Part shown: one piece after another, positions 54,750 through 64,000 of the stretch
Layout of the letters: the number at the start of each line of letters is the position of its first letter
How positions within the stretch are numbered: position 1 is the first letter of the stretch
Source: Flavobacterium laiguense
GTDB taxonomy: Bacteria; Bacteroidota; Bacteroidia; Flavobacteriales; Flavobacteriaceae
Assembly (NCBI RefSeq): GCF_003097655.1
Contig: NZ_QCZH01000016.1
Coordinates: forward strand, 1 to 64,000
DNA length: 64,000 nucleotides
Reading direction: 5' to 3'
The notes under the pieces: generated by a model
Database searches by the model: none
Seen by the model: only the letters and a program-made list of their open reading frames with translations
What the model was told of the DNA's origin: nothing
Position numbers and translations under genes: made by a program

Positions 54750-56117
54750 ATGTCACAAAAAATATTATTAGACAAAATAAATATTCCAGGAATTAAAACC
54801 TATGAAGTGTATCGCCAAAACGGTGGTTATGCCTCTGTAGAAAAAGCCTTGAAAACATTAACTCCAGACGAAGTCGTAGAAGAAGTTAAAACTTCCGGTT
54901 TACGTGGTCGTGGTGGTGCAGGATTCCCAGCTGGAATGAAATGGAGTTTTATTGATAAAAAATCAGGAAAGCCGAGACATTTAGTTTGTAATGCGGATGA
55001 ATCTGAACCAGGCACTTTCAAAGATCGTTACTTGATGGAATTAATTCCTCACTTATTGATTGAAGGAATGATTACCTCCAGTTATGCATTGGGTGCCAAT
55101 CGTTCGTATATCTACATTCGTGGAGAATACATGTGGGTATATAAAATTTTAGAAAGAGCCATTAACGAAGCAAAAGCAGCTGGATTTTTGGGTAAAAACA
55201 TATTAGGATCTGGATTTGATTTAGAACTATACGTTCATTGTGGTGCCGGAGCTTACATCTGTGGTGAAGAAACCGCTTTGATCGAATCATTGGAAGGAAA
55301 AAGAGGAAATCCTCGTATCAAGCCACCATTTCCTGCAATTTCAGGACTTTGGGCTAATCCTACCGTTGTAAATAACGTTGAAACTATATCTGCTGTGCCA
55401 TGGATTGTAAACAATTCTGGTGCAGAATATGCAAAAATCGGAATTGGAAGATCTACAGGAACTAAATTAATTTCGGCTTCAGGGCATGTTAAAAACCCTG
55501 GTGTTTATGAAATTGAAATGGGACTAAGCGTTTATGAATTCATGAACTCTGATGAATATCTAGGAGGAATGAGTTCAGACAGACCATTAAAAGCATTTGT
55601 GCCCGGAGGAAGTTCAGTTCCTGTTTTACCGGCACATTTAATTTATAAAACTGCAGCAGGCGAAGATCGTTTGATGTCTTACGAATCCTTAAGTGATGGT
55701 GGTTTTGCTACCGGATCTATGTTGGGTTCTGGTGGATTTATCGTGTATAATGACACTTCATGTATCGTTCGTAACACTTGGAATTTCTCTCGCTTTTATC
55801 ATCATGAAAGCTGTGGTCAATGTACCCCATGTCGTGAAGGAACGGGCTGGATGGAAAAAGTGCTACACCGAATAGAAAACGGACACGGACGCGAAGAAGA
55901 CATCGAGCTACTTTTGAGCATTCAAAGTAAAATAGAAGGTAATACCATTTGCCCTTTAGGTGATGCAGCAGCTTGGCCAGTAGCCGCAGCGATTCGTCAC
56001 TTTAGAGAGGAATTTGAATATCATATCCGTTTCCCGGAAAAAATTAAAAACAGAGACCATTTTGTTGCTGAGCCTTTCGAAAAAGTAAAGCATTTAGTTT
56101 CTAAAGTAATAGTATAA
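54750..56117 (+). CDS. nuoF: Complex I subunit F
   Basis: A 455-residue NADH- and FMN-binding subunit. The GRGGAGFPAGMKW nucleotide site and the N3 cluster ligands in ESCGQCTPCREGTGWM, with later CPLGDAAAWP, are present. It starts one base after nuoE. Confidence 0.96.
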   Translation: MSQKILLDKINIPGIKTYEVYRQNGGYASVEKALKTLTPDEVVEEVKTSGLRGRGGAGFPAGMKWSFIDKKSGKPRHLVCNADESEPGTFKDRYLMELIPHLLIEGMITSSYALGANRSYIYIRGEYMWVYKILERAINEAKAAGFLGKNILGSGFDLELYVHCGAGAYICGEETALIESLEGKRGNPRIKPPFPAISGLWANPTVVNNVETISAVPWIVNNSGAEYAKIGIGRSTGTKLISASGHVKNPGVYEIEMGLSVYEFMNSDEYLGGMSSDRPLKAFVPGGSSVPVLPAHLIYKTAAGEDRLMSYESLSDGGFATGSMLGSGGFIVYNDTSCIVRNTWNFSRFYHHESCGQCTPCREGTGWMEKVLHRIENGHGREEDIELLLSIQSKIEGNTICPLGDAAAWPVAAAIRHFREEFEYHIRFPEKIKNRDHFVAEPFEKVKHLVSKVIV

Positions 56118-56134
56118 AGAAAGAATTTCAGATA

Positions 56135-57160
56135 ATGAAAGTAACCATAGACGGTCAAGAAATTGAAGTAGAAGCAGGAACAACCATCTTGCAGGCTGCA
56201 CGTATGATTGGTGGAGAAGTTGTTCCGCCAGCGATGTGCTATTATTCCAAACTAAAAGGGAGCGGTGGAAAATGCCGTTGTTGTTTAGTTGACGTAACCA
56301 AAGGTAGTGATGCCGACCCAAGACCTATGCCAAAATTAATGGCATCTTGTGTAACCGGTTGTCAAGACGGGATGGAAATCGCCAGTAAAGCATCTCCAAG
56401 AGTTCAAGAAGCAAGAAAATCGGTAACGGAATTTTTATTAATCAACCACCCGTTGGATTGCCCTGTTTGTGATCAAGCCGGTGAATGTGATTTACAAAAC
56501 TTAAGCTTTGAACACGGAAAATCAGCAACTCGTTTTATAGAAGAAAAAAGAACTTTTGAACCTGAAGATATAGGTCCAAATATTCAATTGCACATGAATC
56601 GTTGTATTTTGTGTCAAAGATGTGTACAGGTTGCAGATCAATTGACAGACAATAGAGTTCATGGGGTGATGGATCGTGGTGATCACGCCAACATTTCGAC
56701 TTGTATTTCTAAAGCAATAGACAATGAATTCTCTGGAAACATGATTGACGTATGTCCAGTTGGTGCATTAACTGATAAAACTTTCAGATTCAAATCAAGA
56801 GTTTGGTTCAACAAACCGTATAACGCTCATAGAGATTGCGACAAATGTTGCGGAAAAACAACCGTTTGGATGTTTGGTAACGAAATACAGCGTGTTACGG
56901 GTCGTAAAGACGAATACCATGAAGTAGAAGAATTCATTTGTAACGGATGTCGTTTTGACCATAAAGAAGTTTCTGACTGGGTAATTGAAGGCCCGAGAAA
57001 ATTTGAAAAAGATTCGGTTATCAATCAAAATAACTATACTCAAAAATTAGAGAAAGTAGAAATTGCTACTGAGAAAAACATTCTTTTGGGTAGAGATCAA
57101 GACAGAAAAAAAATCAGTATGGTAAGTAATCCATTAGATACTAACAACAAAAATTCTTAA
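56135..57160 (+). CDS. nuoG: Complex I subunit G, short form
   Basis: The protein carries the 2Fe-2S (CYYSKLKGSGGKCRCC), the His-Cys3 4Fe-4S (HPLDCPVCDQAGECDL) and the N5-region (MNRCILCQRCVQV, VCPVGAL) ligands. It has a further Cys cluster (HRDCDKCCGK ... FICNGCRFD). At 341 residues it lacks the ~550-residue molybdopterin-fold C-terminus of E. coli NuoG. No remnant of that domain follows; nuoH begins 3 nt later. This short form is known in Bacteroidota. Confidence 0.93.
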   Translation: MKVTIDGQEIEVEAGTTILQAARMIGGEVVPPAMCYYSKLKGSGGKCRCCLVDVTKGSDADPRPMPKLMASCVTGCQDGMEIASKASPRVQEARKSVTEFLLINHPLDCPVCDQAGECDLQNLSFEHGKSATRFIEEKRTFEPEDIGPNIQLHMNRCILCQRCVQVADQLTDNRVHGVMDRGDHANISTCISKAIDNEFSGNMIDVCPVGALTDKTFRFKSRVWFNKPYNAHRDCDKCCGKTTVWMFGNEIQRVTGRKDEYHEVEEFICNGCRFDHKEVSDWVIEGPRKFEKDSVINQNNYTQKLEKVEIATEKNILLGRDQDRKKISMVSNPLDTNNKNS

Positions 57161-57163
57161 GAA

Positions 57164-58216
57164 ATGGAAAGTGCATTTATTATAGAAAAAAGTGTTGTTA
57201 TCGTAGCAGTTTTTGCTCTTACGATGTTAATGGCAATGTATTCTACTTGGGCAGAACGCAAAGTGGCCGCTTGGCTACAAGACAGAATTGGACCAAACAG
57301 AGCCGGACCATGGGGTTTATTTCAACCTCTTGCCGATGGATTAAAATTATTCTCAAAAGAAGAATTCGAACCAAATACCCCTAATAAATTTTTATTTGTT
57401 GTAGGACCTGCCATTGCCATGAGTACGGCTTTGATGACCAGTGCTGTTATTCCTTGGGGAGACAAATTACATTTATTCGGTAGAGATATTATTTTACAAG
57501 CTACCGATATTGACGTTGCCTTATTGTATGTTTTTGGGGTGATTTCACTTGGTGTCTACGGCATCATGATTGGTGGATGGGCATCAAATAATAAATTCTC
57601 TTTACTAGGCGCCATTAGAGCAGCTTCTCAAATGGTTTCTTATGAAGTAGCCATGGGATTATCTGTAATTGCATTATTGATGATGACCGGTACTTTGAGT
57701 TTAAGAGAAATATCTGCTCAACAAGCTGGGATGAATTGGAATGTTTTTTACCAACCATTATCCTTTTTAATCTTTTTGATTTGTGCTTTTGCAGAAACAA
57801 ACAGAACCCCTTTTGACTTAGCGGAATGTGAATCTGAATTAATTGGTGGATACCATACGGAATATTCATCCATGAAAATGGGATTCTATTTGTTTGCTGA
57901 ATATGCAAATATGTTTATCTCCTCTACTATTTTGGCAGTTTTATTCTTTGGAGGATACAATTATCCAGGAATGGCATGGGCAGTTGAAAACTGGGGTGTG
58001 AATATTGCGAACGTAATTGGAATGATGGCTTTGTTTATAAAATTATGCGGCTTCATTTTCCTATACATGTGGGTTCGTTGGACTATTCCGAGATTTAGAT
58101 ACGATCAATTGATGCATTTGGGTTGGAGAATATTAATTCCGCTTTCCATTGTTAATATTATGATTACCGGAATTGTACTTTTGAGAAGTGAAATAGCAGC
58201 TTATTTAGGATTTTAA
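57164..58216 (+). CDS. nuoH: Complex I subunit H
   Basis: A 350-residue membrane subunit joining both arms. WLQDRIGPNRAGPWGLFQPLADGLKLFSKEEFEPNT and AETNRTPFDLAECESELIGGYHTEYSS are NuoH signatures. Eight helices by eye. Confidence 0.96.
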   Translation: MESAFIIEKSVVIVAVFALTMLMAMYSTWAERKVAAWLQDRIGPNRAGPWGLFQPLADGLKLFSKEEFEPNTPNKFLFVVGPAIAMSTALMTSAVIPWGDKLHLFGRDIILQATDIDVALLYVFGVISLGVYGIMIGGWASNNKFSLLGAIRAASQMVSYEVAMGLSVIALLMMTGTLSLREISAQQAGMNWNVFYQPLSFLIFLICAFAETNRTPFDLAECESELIGGYHTEYSSMKMGFYLFAEYANMFISSTILAVLFFGGYNYPGMAWAVENWGVNIANVIGMMALFIKLCGFIFLYMWVRWTIPRFRYDQLMHLGWRILIPLSIVNIMITGIVLLRSEIAAYLGF

Positions 58217-58339
58217 AACACAAATCCCAATAGTTAACGGGACTAGCCCTGATAGAAGTGGAAATCCTTTTATGTTTTCCTTTAAAAACATAAAAGATTG
58301 CAACGGATAGCAGGATTAGCTACAAATAAAAAATATAAA

Positions 58340-58885
58340 ATGTCAATAGAAACTATATCCTTATCGGGAAGAAAAAAAGTGGTCTCCAACAAGGAGATGA
58401 CTTTTTTGGAACGCTTGTATCTTGTAGCAATTTTCAAAGGTTTGATGATTACATTAAAACACTTGTTCAGAAGAAAAGTGACCATTCAATACCCGGAACA
58501 AGTACGTGAAATGAGTCCTGTTTATCGCGGTCAACACATGTTGAAACGCGACGAACTAGGTAGAGAAAACTGTACTGCCTGTGGACTTTGTGCTTTATCC
58601 TGTCCTGCAGAAGCCATTACTATGAAGGCTGCAGAACGCAAACCAGGTGAAGAGCTCTTATACCGTGAAGAGAAATATGCCGAAATTTATGAAATCAATA
58701 TGTTGCGTTGTATTTTTTGTGGATTGTGTGAAGAAGCTTGTCCAAAAGACGCTATTTACCTAACAATCTCAAAAGAATTGGTTCCTTCTAGTTATGATAG
58801 AGAAGATTTTATTTTCGGAAAAGACAAACTAGTTATGCCATTGGAAATGGCTAAGAAAAACGCTCAACTTAAAAACGCTAACTAA
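58340..58885 (+). CDS. nuoI: Complex I subunit I
   Basis: A 181-residue peripheral subunit with two 4Fe-4S motifs, CTACGLCALSCP and CIFCGLCEEACP, that bridge electrons towards quinone. I chose MSIETISLSGRKKV at 58340, because the in-frame ATG at 58298 lies in a poorly coding leader. The 124-nt nuoH-I gap has no other feature. Stop codon overlaps the nuoJ ATG. Confidence 0.94.
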   Translation: MSIETISLSGRKKVVSNKEMTFLERLYLVAIFKGLMITLKHLFRRKVTIQYPEQVREMSPVYRGQHMLKRDELGRENCTACGLCALSCPAEAITMKAAERKPGEELLYREEKYAEIYEINMLRCIFCGLCEEACPKDAIYLTISKELVPSSYDREDFIFGKDKLVMPLEMAKKNAQLKNAN

Positions 58886-59394
58886 TGTCAACAGTACTTA
58901 TTATATTTTGCGTATTGGCAGCCATCACTTTATCTACTGCCTTTTTAACCATTTTTAGTAGAAACCCAATACACAGCGCTATTTATTTAGTGATTTGTTT
59001 TTTCTCAATAGCTGGACATTATTTATTGTTGAATGCTGAATTTTTAGCCATTGTACACGTCATTGTATATTCTGGTGCCATTATGATTTTGTTTCTATTT
59101 ACCATCATGTTGATGAATCTAAATGAACAAGACGAAGTACATAAACCAAGATTTACCAGATTGGGAGCAATTGTTTCTTTCTGTTTAGTTTGTTTGGTTT
59201 TGATCAAAATCTTTATCGATTCTAAACCAATTGTAGAATACGATTATACTGGTGAAGATTACCAATCGATTAAAGTTTTGGGTAAAGTATTATTGAACGA
59301 ATATATGGTTCCATTTGAATTTGCTTCTATCTTACTTTTGGTTGCCATGATTGGAGCGGTATTATTGTCTAAAAAAGAAAAACTAGAAAAATAA
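58885..59394 (+). CDS. nuoJ: Complex I subunit J
   Basis: A 169-residue, five-helix membrane subunit; [33 protein letters not shown] is the NuoJ signature. It overlaps nuoI and nuoK by one base each. Confidence 0.93.
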   Translation: MSTVLIIFCVLAAITLSTAFLTIFSRNPIHSAIYLVICFFSIAGHYLLLNAEFLAIVHVIVYSGAIMILFLFTIMLMNLNEQDEVHKPRFTRLGAIVSFCLVCLVLIKIFIDSKPIVEYDYTGEDYQSIKVLGKVLLNEYMVPFEFASILLLVAMIGAVLLSKKEKLEK

Positions 59395-59714
59395 TGAACA
59401 ATATTTTAACTCAGATAGGTATAGAAAACTATATCTTCCTAAGCGTAACGCTTTTTTGTATCGGTATTTTTGGAGTTTTGTACAGACGAAATGCTATTAT
59501 TGTTTTCATGTCCATTGAAATTATGTTGAATGCCGTAAACTTATTGTTTGTAGCGTTTTCAACTTACCATCAGGATGCACAAGGGCAAGTATTCGTATTC
59601 TTCTCGATGGCTGTTGCCGCTGCTGAAGTTGCTGTAGGATTGGCAATATTAGTATCAATATTTAGAAACATAGGATCAATTAGTATCGATAATTTAAAAA
59701 ACTTAAAAGGATAA
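59394..59714 (+). CDS. nuoK: Complex I subunit K
   Basis: A 106-residue membrane subunit with three helices; the Glu-bearing stretch [21 protein letters not shown] is diagnostic. Stop codon directly precedes nuoL ATG. Confidence 0.94.
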   Translation: MNNILTQIGIENYIFLSVTLFCIGIFGVLYRRNAIIVFMSIEIMLNAVNLLFVAFSTYHQDAQGQVFVFFSMAVAAAEVAVGLAILVSIFRNIGSISIDNLKNLKG

Positions 59715-61601
59715 ATGGCAATGGATACCAATTTAGCTTTAGTCTTAGTATTAGCTCCTTTTTTAGGATTTTTAATCAATGTTTTTTTCGGGAAAAACTT
59801 AGGAAAGTCCCTTTCTGGAATTATAGGAACGCTATCTGTAGTCGTTTCATTTGTGGTTACCATTTGCTTTTTCTTGCAGATCAATCAAACCAAACAACCT
59901 ATTCAAATTGATTTATTTGATTGGATACAAATTAGCAATTTCAAAGTAAACTTTGGATTCTTATTAGACCAATTGTCTCTTTTATGGTTATTATTTGTAA
60001 CGGGTATTGGATCTTTGATTCATCTGTACTCTATTAGCTACATGCATGACGATGAGAAAATGCATTCATTCTTTGCATATTTGAACCTTTTTATTTTCTT
60101 TATGATCACACTTGTAGTTGGAAACAACTTATTGGTTATGTTCATTGGTTGGGAAGGTGTTGGTCTTTGTTCGTACTTATTAATTGGATTTTGGTATAAA
60201 AACCAAGATTTTAATGATGCTGCGAAAAAAGCATTCATTATGAACAGAGTTGGAGATTTAGGTTTGTTAATTGGAATTTTTATCCTTGGTAGTATGTTCT
60301 CAACTTTGGATTTTGCTACTTTAAAAACAGCAATTGCTGGAGCTACAAATCTTGATACTTTTTGGTTGAGTATTGCTGCTTTGGCATTATTCATTGGGGC
60401 TTGTGGAAAATCAGCACAAATTCCTTTATATACATGGTTACCTGATGCGATGGCTGGACCTACTCCGGTTTCGGCATTGATTCACGCTGCTACGATGGTA
60501 ACTGCGGGTATCTTTATGGTTACCCGATTGAATTTTATATTCGACTTAACACCGTACGTTCAAAACATAATAGCCATAATAGGAGCTGTAACTGCATTAG
60601 TCGCTGCAACTATTGGTTTACTTCAAAATGACATTAAAAAAGTGTTGGCCTACTCTACTGTTTCTCAATTGGGATTAATGTTTTTGGCTTTGGGATTGGG
60701 CGCTTATGAAGTAGCCGTTTTTCACGTAATCACTCACGCTTTCTTTAAAGCTTGTTTATTCCTTGGTTCAGGTTCTGTAATTCATGGTTTGCATGGGGAA
60801 CAAGACATGCGCAAAATGGGTGGTTTGAAAAAAGCGATGCCAATCACATTTTGGACTATGCTTATTGCTTCTTTAGCAATTTCAGGAGTACCGTTATTTT
60901 CAGGATTTTTCTCTAAAGACGAAATATTAATGGTTGCTTTCCATCATAACATTGCGTTATGGGTTATTGCTTCTGTTGCTTCTATTATGACTGCTTTCTA
61001 TATGTTTAGATTAATGTTCTTAACGTTCTTTAATGATTTTAGAGGAACCGAAGAACAAAAACATCATTTACATGAAAGTCCAGCATTAATCACTTTCCCT
61101 TTAATTGTATTAGCAATTTTGGCGACTGTTGGAGGTGTAATTAGTTTGCCAGGTAATAGCTGGTTAAATGGTTATTTGACTCCACTTTTCACGAAAGTAG
61201 AAGCAGAACATCATTTAGGGACTACCGAATACATGCTAATGGCGATTGCTGTTGTTGGTGGCTTAATCGGGATAGCGATTGCTTACGCTAAATACATCAA
61301 ACAAAATCTGGTACCAAATGAAGATGCAGAAATAACAGGATTTTCAAAAGTACTTTACAATAAATATTATGTGGATGAAATCTATGATGCCTTATTTGTA
61401 AATACTACAAACGGTTTATCAAAATTCTTTAGAGACTATGTAGAAACAGGAATTTCTTCCCTAGTTTTTGGATTAGGAAAAGTAACCAATGAATTAAGCT
61501 TTCAAGGTAAAAAATTGCAGAATGGAAGTGTTGGACTGTACCTATTTGCTTTTGTTTTAGGCATGTGTGCCATTGTTTCTTATTTATTTCTAGCTCAATA
61601 A
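59715..61601 (+). CDS. nuoL: Complex I subunit L (proton-pumping antiporter-like)
   Basis: A 628-residue subunit with about 16 helices. The conserved motifs GWEGVGLCSYLLIGFWY, GDLGLLIGIF, GKSAQIPLYTWLPDAMAGPTPVSALIHAATMV and AFFKACLFLGSGSVIHGLHGEQDMRKMGGL identify it. A start at the next Met (59721) is possible. Confidence 0.95.
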   Translation: MAMDTNLALVLVLAPFLGFLINVFFGKNLGKSLSGIIGTLSVVVSFVVTICFFLQINQTKQPIQIDLFDWIQISNFKVNFGFLLDQLSLLWLLFVTGIGSLIHLYSISYMHDDEKMHSFFAYLNLFIFFMITLVVGNNLLVMFIGWEGVGLCSYLLIGFWYKNQDFNDAAKKAFIMNRVGDLGLLIGIFILGSMFSTLDFATLKTAIAGATNLDTFWLSIAALALFIGACGKSAQIPLYTWLPDAMAGPTPVSALIHAATMVTAGIFMVTRLNFIFDLTPYVQNIIAIIGAVTALVAATIGLLQNDIKKVLAYSTVSQLGLMFLALGLGAYEVAVFHVITHAFFKACLFLGSGSVIHGLHGEQDMRKMGGLKKAMPITFWTMLIASLAISGVPLFSGFFSKDEILMVAFHHNIALWVIASVASIMTAFYMFRLMFLTFFNDFRGTEEQKHHLHESPALITFPLIVLAILATVGGVISLPGNSWLNGYLTPLFTKVEAEHHLGTTEYMLMAIAVVGGLIGIAIAYAKYIKQNLVPNEDAEITGFSKVLYNKYYVDEIYDALFVNTTNGLSKFFRDYVETGISSLVFGLGKVTNELSFQGKKLQNGSVGLYLFAFVLGMCAIVSYLFLAQ

Positions 61602-61610
61602 TTTTATACT

Positions 61611-63050
61611 ATGAATGTATCTCTTATATTAATCATCCTTTTAGTTGGCGCATTTGCAACTTATTTAGCTGGTGACAAACTCGCTTCAAAAGTGGCGTTG
61701 TTTTTCGGATTGGCGGCATTGGGTTGCTCTATTGTTTTGTTGAATCATTTTAATTTGGGTGAAAACATCAGCTATATCAGCCAATGGATCACACTTCCTA
61801 AAGTTTCATTTGCATTAAAAGCTGATGGTCTGTCTATAGCAATGCTTTTATTGACGACAGCATTAACTTCTATAATTATATTTTCTTCTTTTGGAAATGA
61901 CTACAAAAACTCAAAAGCATTTTATGCCTTGATTTTGTTTATGTCTTTTGCCATGGTAGGGACGTTTTTAGCTAGCGATGGTCTTTTATACTACATCTTC
62001 TGGGAATTATCATTAATCCCTATTTATTTCATTGCCTTGATTTGGGGTAACGGAGATGCCGAAGAACGCAAAAAAGCGGTGGTTAAATTCTTTATCTACA
62101 CCCTTGCCGGTTCTTTGTTCATGCTTATTGCATTTGTTTATTTGTACCAAAAAGCGGGAAGCTTCTTGATTGAAGATTTATATAAATTAAACTTAACTGT
62201 AGCCGAACAAAAATGGATTTTCACGGCTTTCTTTTTAGCGTATGCTATTAAGATTCCTTTAATTCCTTTTCATACTTGGCAAGCAAATGTGTACCAAAAA
62301 GCACCTACTGTTGGAACCATGCTTTTGTCTGGTATTATGTTAAAGATGGGATTGTATAGCGTTATCCGTTGGCAATTGCCTCTTACACCATTAGCCGCCA
62401 AAGACTATATGTTTATATTCATTGGAATAGGAATTGCAGGTGTTATCTATGGTTCAATCGTAGCTTTGAGACAAAGAGATTTAAAAAAACTATTGGCTTA
62501 TTCTTCCCTTGCTCACGTTGGATTAATCGCTGCAGGAACATACACTCTTACTCTTGATGGTTTTAGAGGGGCGGTTTTACAAATGATTGCTCACGGATTT
62601 GTCGTAGTAGGATTGTTCTTTGCCGCTGAAATCATTTTTAGAAGATACGAAACTAGAATTATTACTGAGATGGGCGGAATTCGTTCACAATCACCAAAAT
62701 TCACTTCTATGTTTTTAATTTTGGTATTGGCTTCTGTGGCTTTACCAACTACTTTTAACTTTATTGGAGAGTTTACGGTTCTATATAGCCTTTCACAAAT
62801 TAACATTTGGTTCGCTATTTTGGGAGGTACTACTATTATTTTAGGAGCTTACTATATGCTGAAAATGTTTCAACACGTAATGCTTGGAGAAACCAATTCA
62901 AAACTATTTGCCGATGTCACTTTCTCTGAAGGATTAACAATGGTACTAATCATTGGCGTTTTATTCTTCTTTGGAATGTATCCTAAACCAATCAATGATT
63001 TGATTACACCAAGTCTTGTAGAGATCTTAAAAGTGATAAATAGAGTTTAA
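61611..63050 (+). CDS. nuoM: Complex I subunit M
   Basis: A 479-residue antiporter-like proton channel. GDAEERKKAVVKFFIYTLAGSLFMLIAF, IKIPLIPFHTWQANVYQKAPT and LKMGLYSVIRW are the NuoM landmarks. It begins 9 nt after nuoL. Confidence 0.95.
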   Translation: MNVSLILIILLVGAFATYLAGDKLASKVALFFGLAALGCSIVLLNHFNLGENISYISQWITLPKVSFALKADGLSIAMLLLTTALTSIIIFSSFGNDYKNSKAFYALILFMSFAMVGTFLASDGLLYYIFWELSLIPIYFIALIWGNGDAEERKKAVVKFFIYTLAGSLFMLIAFVYLYQKAGSFLIEDLYKLNLTVAEQKWIFTAFFLAYAIKIPLIPFHTWQANVYQKAPTVGTMLLSGIMLKMGLYSVIRWQLPLTPLAAKDYMFIFIGIGIAGVIYGSIVALRQRDLKKLLAYSSLAHVGLIAAGTYTLTLDGFRGAVLQMIAHGFVVVGLFFAAEIIFRRYETRIITEMGGIRSQSPKFTSMFLILVLASVALPTTFNFIGEFTVLYSLSQINIWFAILGGTTIILGAYYMLKMFQHVMLGETNSKLFADVTFSEGLTMVLIIGVLFFFGMYPKPINDLITPSLVEILKVINRV

Positions 63051-63251
63051 GAATTTGATTTTAGAATGAAGATTAACGATTTTTGATTTCAGATTTTACA
63101 TCATATTAAAAACGAATCTTTCAATTATAGAAAAGTAAAATTATAATAAAAATAAATTAGGTAAATACGAACTTTAAGATGTAGCAAATTTGTAATGCTG
63201 AATCTAAAATCTAATCCCGATAGCTATCGGGACTAAATCAAAAATTAAAAA
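63051..63251. repeat. nuoM-nuoN gap with AT repeats and the 18-bp palindrome
   Basis: No gene. GATTTTAGA-like and complementary TCTAAAATC-like elements (as at 51667-51824 and 25032-25197) give imperfect inverted repeats, and TCCCGATAGCTATCGGGA lies at 63215-63232. Long for a within-operon gap; may hold a weak internal promoter or act on RNA stability. Confidence 0.6.
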
Positions 63252-64000
63252 ATGACAACATTAATAGCTATAATAGGATTAGGTGTTTTATGCCTTATAT
63301 TTGAAATATTTGATTTCAGAAAAGCAATTATTCCAATAACGATTATTGGTTTATTGGCCATTTTAGGTCTTACGGTTTCTGAATTTAATTCTCCTGCGAG
63401 TTACTATAACAATATGCTTATAGTAAACAGATTTTCAGTTTCGTTCTCTTCATTATTTATCGTTCTTACCTTGTTTTTGGTAGCCTTGAGCCATAACTTT
63501 TACGAAAATCATCAATCTAAACTTTCCGATTATGTTGCCATAAAAATATTCCTTTTATCAGGAGCTGTTGCAATGGTAACCTTTGGGAATCTAGCTATGT
63601 TCTTTTTAGGAATTGAAGTGCTATCTATTTCACTTTATGTTCTTGCGGCAAGTAGCCGAATGAATATAAAAAGTAACGAAGCGGGAATGAAATATTTCTT
63701 GATGGGATCATTTGCATCTGGAATTATCCTTTTTGGAATTTGTTTGATTTATGGTGCCATGGGATCATTTGACATCGTAGAAATTAGCGAAATGTCTCAA
63801 TCTGCTGAGTTACCAATTTGGTTCCCAATTGGAATCGTATTGGTTACTATCGGAATGTTATTTAAAATTGCCGCTGTTCCTTTTCACTTTTGGGCTCCCG
63901 ATGTTTACGAAGGTTCTCCAACATTAACAACTGCTTTAATGAGTACCTTGGCAAAAGTTGTAGCTATTGCCACTTTATATAAATTATTAACGGCATTGCA
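63252..64000 (+). CDS. nuoN: Complex I subunit N, cut by window edge
   Basis: The first 249 residues of the antiporter-like subunit N are present (MTTLIAIIGLGVLCLIFEIFD), including ISLYVLAASSRMNIKSNEAGMKYFLMGSFASGI and IAAVPFHFWAPDVYEGSPTLTTALMSTL. The remaining half is outside the window. It is the last usual gene of the nuo operon. Confidence 0.95.
   Translation, partial: MTTLIAIIGLGVLCLIFEIFDFRKAIIPITIIGLLAILGLTVSEFNSPASYYNNMLIVNRFSVSFSSLFIVLTLFLVALSHNFYENHQSKLSDYVAIKIFLLSGAVAMVTFGNLAMFFLGIEVLSISLYVLAASSRMNIKSNEAGMKYFLMGSFASGIILFGICLIYGAMGSFDIVEISEMSQSAELPIWFPIGIVLVTIGMLFKIAAVPFHFWAPDVYEGSPTLTTALMSTLAKVVAIATLYKLLTAL

Noticed and set aside
1..64000. CRISPR array, rRNA operon or prophage
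   Set aside because: I saw no regularly spaced short direct repeats with unique spacers, no rRNA sequence and no phage structural genes in the window.

Overview
The window looks like a chromosomal piece of a Flavobacterium-type member of the Bacteroidota. The evidence is type IX secretion (T9SS) sorting and SprB-repeat proteins, TAnnTTTG-type -7 promoter elements, AT-rich intergenic DNA with many small palindromes, split and paralogous RND efflux operons, and a nuoA-N operon with a short NuoG. Both window edges cut genes: a repeat-rich secreted protein at the left end and nuoN at the right end.

Layout. 1-3.1 kb: a secreted repeat protein (minus) with two tiny upstream ORFs, then a shortened HipA-like kinase preceded by three operator-like palindromes. 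3.4-6.5 kb: tRNA-Ser(GGA), ansA, an acyltransferase and tatD. 6.9-19.7 kb: an accessory block made of an ECF sigma factor and a membrane TPR protein (likely anti-sigma), divergent from a lipoprotein preceded by three copies of an ECF-promoter-like motif; then a four-gene operon of a PKD/outer-membrane protein, a TPR-CHAT protease-like protein, a single-domain retropepsin and a 1,440-residue SprB-repeat T9SS adhesin. 19.8-26.2 kb: sucB-sucA (2-oxoglutarate dehydrogenase), a small outer-membrane barrel, a conserved small protein and a polyprenyl diphosphate synthase. 26.3-41.6 kb: two paralogous tetR-tolC-adaptor-RND efflux operons, sharing a four-times-repeated operator (GGAAAC-N16-GTTTCC), separated by a REP-associated tyrosine transposase lying between nested inverted hairpins. 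42-48.8 kb: a DUF3754 membrane protein, three carboxypeptidase-regulatory-like secreted proteins (two of them tandem paralogs), a DUF4242 protein, a MORN-like protein and a thioredoxin-like lipid-free exported protein. 49-51 kb: aspS and a cold-shock protein. 51.2-64 kb: the nuo operon, nuoA to nuoN, encoding respiratory complex I.

Two regions carry the strongest unexplained structure. One is the sigma/anti-sigma/CHAT/retropepsin/adhesin block, which may be a regulated cell-surface proteolysis or stress system. The other is the shared efflux operator with invariant spacing to the -7 element. Several dispersed repeats (a ~120-134 bp structured repeat in two copies, an 18-bp palindrome in four copies, a 198-bp palindromic element) sit between genes, some inside operons. 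All functional statements come from reading sequence motifs; no database search was run.
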